A DNA stretch of 64,000 nucleotides from Marichromatium gracile (GTDB taxonomy: Bacteria > Pseudomonadota > Gammaproteobacteria > Chromatiales > Chromatiaceae), in the NCBI RefSeq assembly GCF_004343155.1, contig NZ_SMDC01000007.1:62001-126000 (forward strand), written 5' to 3'. Below the pieces are notes generated by a model. It did no database searches. It was not told the origin of the DNA and saw only the letters and a program-made list of their open reading frames with translations. The position numbers and the translations under genes were made by a program. Positions within the stretch are counted from its first letter, which is position 1, and every line of letters starts with the position of its first letter. Positions 60,958 through 64,000 of the stretch are shown here, one piece after another.

Positions 60958-63336
60958 ATGCGATTCAGCGAGGCATGGCTGCGGGAGTGGGTCAACCCGC
61001 CGGTCGATACTCAGACTCTGGCCGATCAGCTCAGCATGGCAGGACTGGAGGTGGACGCGGTGGAGCCCGCCGCGGCCGCCTTCAGCGGCGTCGTGGTCGG
61101 TCTGGTGCAGGCGCTCGAACAGCACCCGGACGCCCAGAAGCTGCGCGTCTGCACCGTCGACGTCGGTGGTGACGCGCCGCTGCAGATCATCTGCGGTGCG
61201 GCCAACGTCGCCGCCGGCATGCGCGTGCCGGTGGCCACCATCGGCGCGCGGCTGCCGGGTGACTTCAAGATCAAGAAGGCCAAGCTGCGCGGCGTGCAGT
61301 CCTTCGGCATGATCTGCTCGGCGAGCGAACTCGGCCTCGCCGAGTCCTCCGAGGGCATCCTGCCGCTGCCCGAGGACGCGCCCATCGGCACCGACTTCCG
61401 CGCCTGGCTGGGGCTCGACGATCACTGCATCGAGGTCGACCTGACCCCGGACCGCGGCGACTGCCTGAGCATCGCCGGGCTCGCCCGCGAGGTCGGGGTG
61501 ATCAACCGCGCCGCGCTCACCCGCCCCGATTTCGCCCCGGTCGCGCCCGCCTGCGACGACCGCATCGAGGTCCGCCTGCTCGCCGAAGAGGCCTGTCCGC
61601 GCTATCTCTGCCGCGTGGTGCGCGGCATCGATCCCGCTGCCGCCACGCCGATGTGGATGCAAGAGCGGCTGCGCCGCAGCGGCGTGCGCGCCATCTCCCC
61701 GGTGGTCGACGTCACCAACTACGTGCTGCTCGAACTCGGCCAGCCGCTGCACGGCTTCGATCTCGCTCGCGTCGAGGGCGAGATCCAGGTGCGCATGGCC
61801 GCCCCCGGCGAGCGCCTCGTGCTGCTCGACGACAGCGAGATCGAGCTACGCGCCGACACCCTGGTGATCGCCGACGCCAGCCGTCCGCTGGCCGTCGCCG
61901 GCATCATGGGCGGGGCCGGCTCCGGCGTCGGCGCGGACACCCGCGACGTGCTCCTCGAGAGCGCCTTCTTCTCGCCGCTGGCCGTCAGCGGCAAGGCGCG
62001 CAGCTACGGTCTGCACACCGACTCCTCGCACCGCTTCGAGCGCGGCGTCGACCCCGAGCTGCAGCGCCAGGCGATCGAACGCGCCACCGCGCTGCTGCTG
62101 GAGATCGCCGGCGGCACCCCCGGCCCGGTGGTCGAGGCGGTGGCCGAGTCGGCGCTGCCGCAACGCGCCGCGCTCACCCTGCGCGAGGCGCGGGTGGGGC
62201 AGGTGCTCGGCGTCGTGCTGGAGCGCGAGACCATCGTCGACATCCTCGAGCGTCTCGGCATGACGCTCGAGACGGTCGAGGGTGGCTGGCGCGTCACCCC
62301 GCCGAGCGCGCGTTTCGACCTGCTCCACGAGGTCGACCTGATCGCCGACATCGGGCGTATCTACGGCTACGACAACATCCCGGTGCGCCAGGCCACCACC
62401 AACAGCGCCATGCGTCCGGTGCCCGAGGGCGCCTTCGAGACCGATCGCGCGCGACTCGCGCTGGTCGATCGCGGCTATCACGAGGTCATCACCTACAGCT
62501 TCGTCGGCCCCGAGCTGCAGGCGCGCATCGACCCCGAGCGCGAGCCGCTGAAGCTCGCCAACCCGATCAGCAGCGAACTCTCCTGCATGCGCACCAGCCT
62601 GTGGCCGGGTCTGCTGCAGTGCGCCCGCCACAACCAGGCGCGCCAGCAGGCGCGGGTGCGCATCTTCGAGAGCGGGCTGCGCTTCATCCCCGAGTCCGAG
62701 GGACTGGCCCAGCGCGAGGCCATCGGTGGCCTCAGTCTCGGCGCGGTGGCGCCCGAGCAGTGGGGGCAGGGTGAGCGCGCCGCCGACTTCTTCGACCTCA
62801 AGGCCGACGTCGAGGCGCTGCTCGCGCTCACCGGCGCGCCCGAGCGCTTCGCCTTCGTCGCCGCCGCGCATCCGGCGCTGCACCCAGGGCAGAGCGCGCG
62901 CATCGACTGCGACGGCGCGCCGATCGGCTGGATCGGCATGCTCCACCCGGCGCTCGCCGCCGAACTCGACCTCGACGGCAACGCCTTCCTCTTCGAGCTT
63001 GAGCTGGCCCCGCTGGATCTTGGCGTCGCGCCGCGCTTCAGTCCGATCTCGCGCTTCCCCAGCATCCGCCGCGATCTCGCCATCGTGGTCGATGCCGAGG
63101 TCGACTTCGCCGCCGTCGCCGCCTGCGCCCGCGCCGCCGGCTCCGAGCTGCTGCGCGACCTGGTGCTGTTCGACGTCTATGCCGGCGACAACATCGAGAA
63201 AGGACGAAAAAGTCTGGCTTTGGGATTGATTTTACAGGCTTCTTCTCAGACACTTACCGAAGAAGTGATCGACGACGCAGTGGGCCGCATCCTGGCCCGG
63301 TTGACGTCCGAACTTGACGCACGATTGAGGGATTGA
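60958..63336 (+). CDS. pheT: Phenylalanyl-tRNA synthetase beta subunit
   Basis: 792 residues (E. coli 795). [34 protein letters not shown] begins the beta subunit, followed by the tRNA-binding EMAP-like domain (VCTVDVGG to ELGL), the B3/B4 editing region, the B5 DNA-binding-like domains and the C-terminal anticodon-binding domain ([18 protein letters not shown]). The 169-base gap after pheS has no gene but holds a palindrome GGCACCCGCGGGTGCC at 60848-60863. The ATG at 60958 lacks a strong ribosome-binding site. Confidence 0.96.
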   Translation: MRFSEAWLREWVNPPVDTQTLADQLSMAGLEVDAVEPAAAAFSGVVVGLVQALEQHPDAQKLRVCTVDVGGDAPLQIICGAANVAAGMRVPVATIGARLPGDFKIKKAKLRGVQSFGMICSASELGLAESSEGILPLPEDAPIGTDFRAWLGLDDHCIEVDLTPDRGDCLSIAGLAREVGVINRAALTRPDFAPVAPACDDRIEVRLLAEEACPRYLCRVVRGIDPAAATPMWMQERLRRSGVRAISPVVDVTNYVLLELGQPLHGFDLARVEGEIQVRMAAPGERLVLLDDSEIELRADTLVIADASRPLAVAGIMGGAGSGVGADTRDVLLESAFFSPLAVSGKARSYGLHTDSSHRFERGVDPELQRQAIERATALLLEIAGGTPGPVVEAVAESALPQRAALTLREARVGQVLGVVLERETIVDILERLGMTLETVEGGWRVTPPSARFDLLHEVDLIADIGRIYGYDNIPVRQATTNSAMRPVPEGAFETDRARLALVDRGYHEVITYSFVGPELQARIDPEREPLKLANPISSELSCMRTSLWPGLLQCARHNQARQQARVRIFESGLRFIPESEGLAQREAIGGLSLGAVAPEQWGQGERAADFFDLKADVEALLALTGAPERFAFVAAAHPALHPGQSARIDCDGAPIGWIGMLHPALAAELDLDGNAFLFELELAPLDLGVAPRFSPISRFPSIRRDLAIVVDAEVDFAAVAACARAAGSELLRDLVLFDVYAGDNIEKGRKSLALGLILQASSQTLTEEVIDDAVGRILARLTSELDARLRD

Positions 63337-63340
63337 CGGT

Positions 63341-63640
63341 ATGGCTTTGACCAAAGCCGACATGGCTGAACATCTGTTCGACGAACTGGGGCTCAACAAG
63401 CGCGAGGCCAAGGACATCGTCGAGATGTTCTTCGAGGAGATCCGTACCGCGCTCGAGCGCGGCGAACAGGTCAAGCTGTCCGGGTTCGGCAATTTCGATC
63501 TGCGCGAGAAGAAGGAGCGACCCGGCCGCAACCCCAAGACCGGGGAAGAGATCCCGATCACCGCGCGTCGCGTCGTCACCTTCCGTCCAGGCCAAAAGCT
63601 CAAATCGCGGGTGGAAGCCTATGCCGGAAACGAAAGGTAG
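63341..63640 (+). CDS. ihfA: Integration host factor alpha subunit
   Basis: 99 residues, [35 protein letters not shown], with the DNA-binding arm [27 protein letters not shown] that carries the proline that bends DNA. It pairs with IHF-beta. IHF bends DNA at many sigma-54 promoters, which fits the RpoN theme of the window. Four bases follow the pheT stop. Confidence 0.96.
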   Translation: MALTKADMAEHLFDELGLNKREAKDIVEMFFEEIRTALERGEQVKLSGFGNFDLREKKERPGRNPKTGEEIPITARRVVTFRPGQKLKSRVEAYAGNER

Positions 63641-63995
63641 CGTCGGCAGCCAGGGGGAGGGCGAACTCCCGCCCATCCCCGGCAAGCGCTATTTCACCAT
63701 CGGTGAGGTCAGCGAGCTGTGCGGCGTCAAGCCGCACGTGCTGCGCTACTGGGAGCAGGAATTCCCCCAGCTCAAACCGGTGAAACGGCGCGGCAACCGC
63801 CGCTACTATCAGCGCCACGACGTGCTGATGGTGCGCCAGATCCGCAACCTGCTCTACGACCAGGGTTTCACCATCGGTGGCGCCCGTCAGCAGCTCAGCG
63901 GCGAGGGCGCGCGCAACGACCTCAACCAGACGCACCAACTGCTCCGGCAGATGCGTCTGGAACTCGAAGAGATCCTTCAGGTCCTGAGGCGTTGA
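63621..63995 (+). CDS. MerR family transcriptional regulator
   Basis: 124 residues. The MerR helix-turn-helix is [44 protein letters not shown], followed by a helix [22 protein letters not shown]. It is the short MerR-like protein always found after ihfA in gammaproteobacteria; its targets are not known. The ATG lies inside ihfA (20-base overlap), so the two are co-translated. Confidence 0.92.
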   Translation: MPETKGSVGSQGEGELPPIPGKRYFTIGEVSELCGVKPHVLRYWEQEFPQLKPVKRRGNRRYYQRHDVLMVRQIRNLLYDQGFTIGGARQQLSGEGARNDLNQTHQLLRQMRLELEEILQVLRR

Positions 63996-64000
63996 CAAGA

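Overview
The window is GC-rich proteobacterial chromosome, most likely from a purple sulfur bacterium of the Chromatiaceae (Gammaproteobacteria). The main evidence is a soxB gene divergent from soxX-soxA-soxK-soxL, the arrangement I know from Allochromatium vinosum. The gammaproteobacterial order thrS-infC-rpmI-rplT-pheS-pheT-ihfA-merR at the right end agrees with this. A Marichromatium- or Allochromatium-like genus is my guess; the sequence shown does not prove it. No phage, insertion sequence, integrase, CRISPR array or rRNA gene was seen. Layout: (1) 1-4051, minus strand: two glycosyltransferases and two sulfotransferase-like proteins, probably building and sulfating an exopolysaccharide. 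(2) 4364-7333, plus strand: a compact module of a Tat-exported small cysteine protein, a PqqD-like peptide-binding protein, an HPr-kinase-related kinase and a nucleotidyltransferase, preceded by a good sigma-54-type promoter. It resembles a peptide-modification (RiPP-like) system and is the most intriguing part of the window. (3) 7699-40016: the exosortase A (XrtA, PEP-CTERM) extracellular polysaccharide locus. It contains the initiating sugar transferase, an acyltransferase, the TPR protein PrsT, an ATPase, the PrsK/PrsR two-component pair, the export protein, the chain-length protein, a tyrosine autokinase, an outer-membrane barrel, a deacetylase, a FemAB-like protein, two glycosyltransferases, exosortase A and an amidotransferase. 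Interleaved are an HDOD protein with a second sigma-54 activator, a trypsin-like protease, and a small-molecule-like group (FeeM-like acyltransferase, FAD oxidase, methyltransferase-like protein). (4) 40069-46374: tRNA-Leu, soxLKAX on the minus strand, soxB on the plus strand, and a diguanylate cyclase translationally overlapping soxB. (5) 46378-55777: a dihydroorotate-dehydrogenase-like protein with pyruvate:flavodoxin oxidoreductase, then rimI, prfC, a bolA-like gene and class I fumarase, with two copies of a dispersed inverted repeat and heptanucleotide tandem repeats in the spacers. (6) 56031-63995: tRNA-Val and the translation operon, ending in ihfA and a MerR-like gene. How the genes fit together: the XrtA locus makes, modifies and exports a polysaccharide and processes PEP-CTERM proteins encoded elsewhere, since no PEP-CTERM substrate is visible here. 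PrsK/PrsR would act with sigma-54, and the two best -24/-12 elements lie upstream of the small exported protein and upstream of the ATPase-prsK-prsR operon, which suggests one regulatory circuit. The Sox genes encode part of the periplasmic thiosulfate oxidation system; soxYZ is not in the window.
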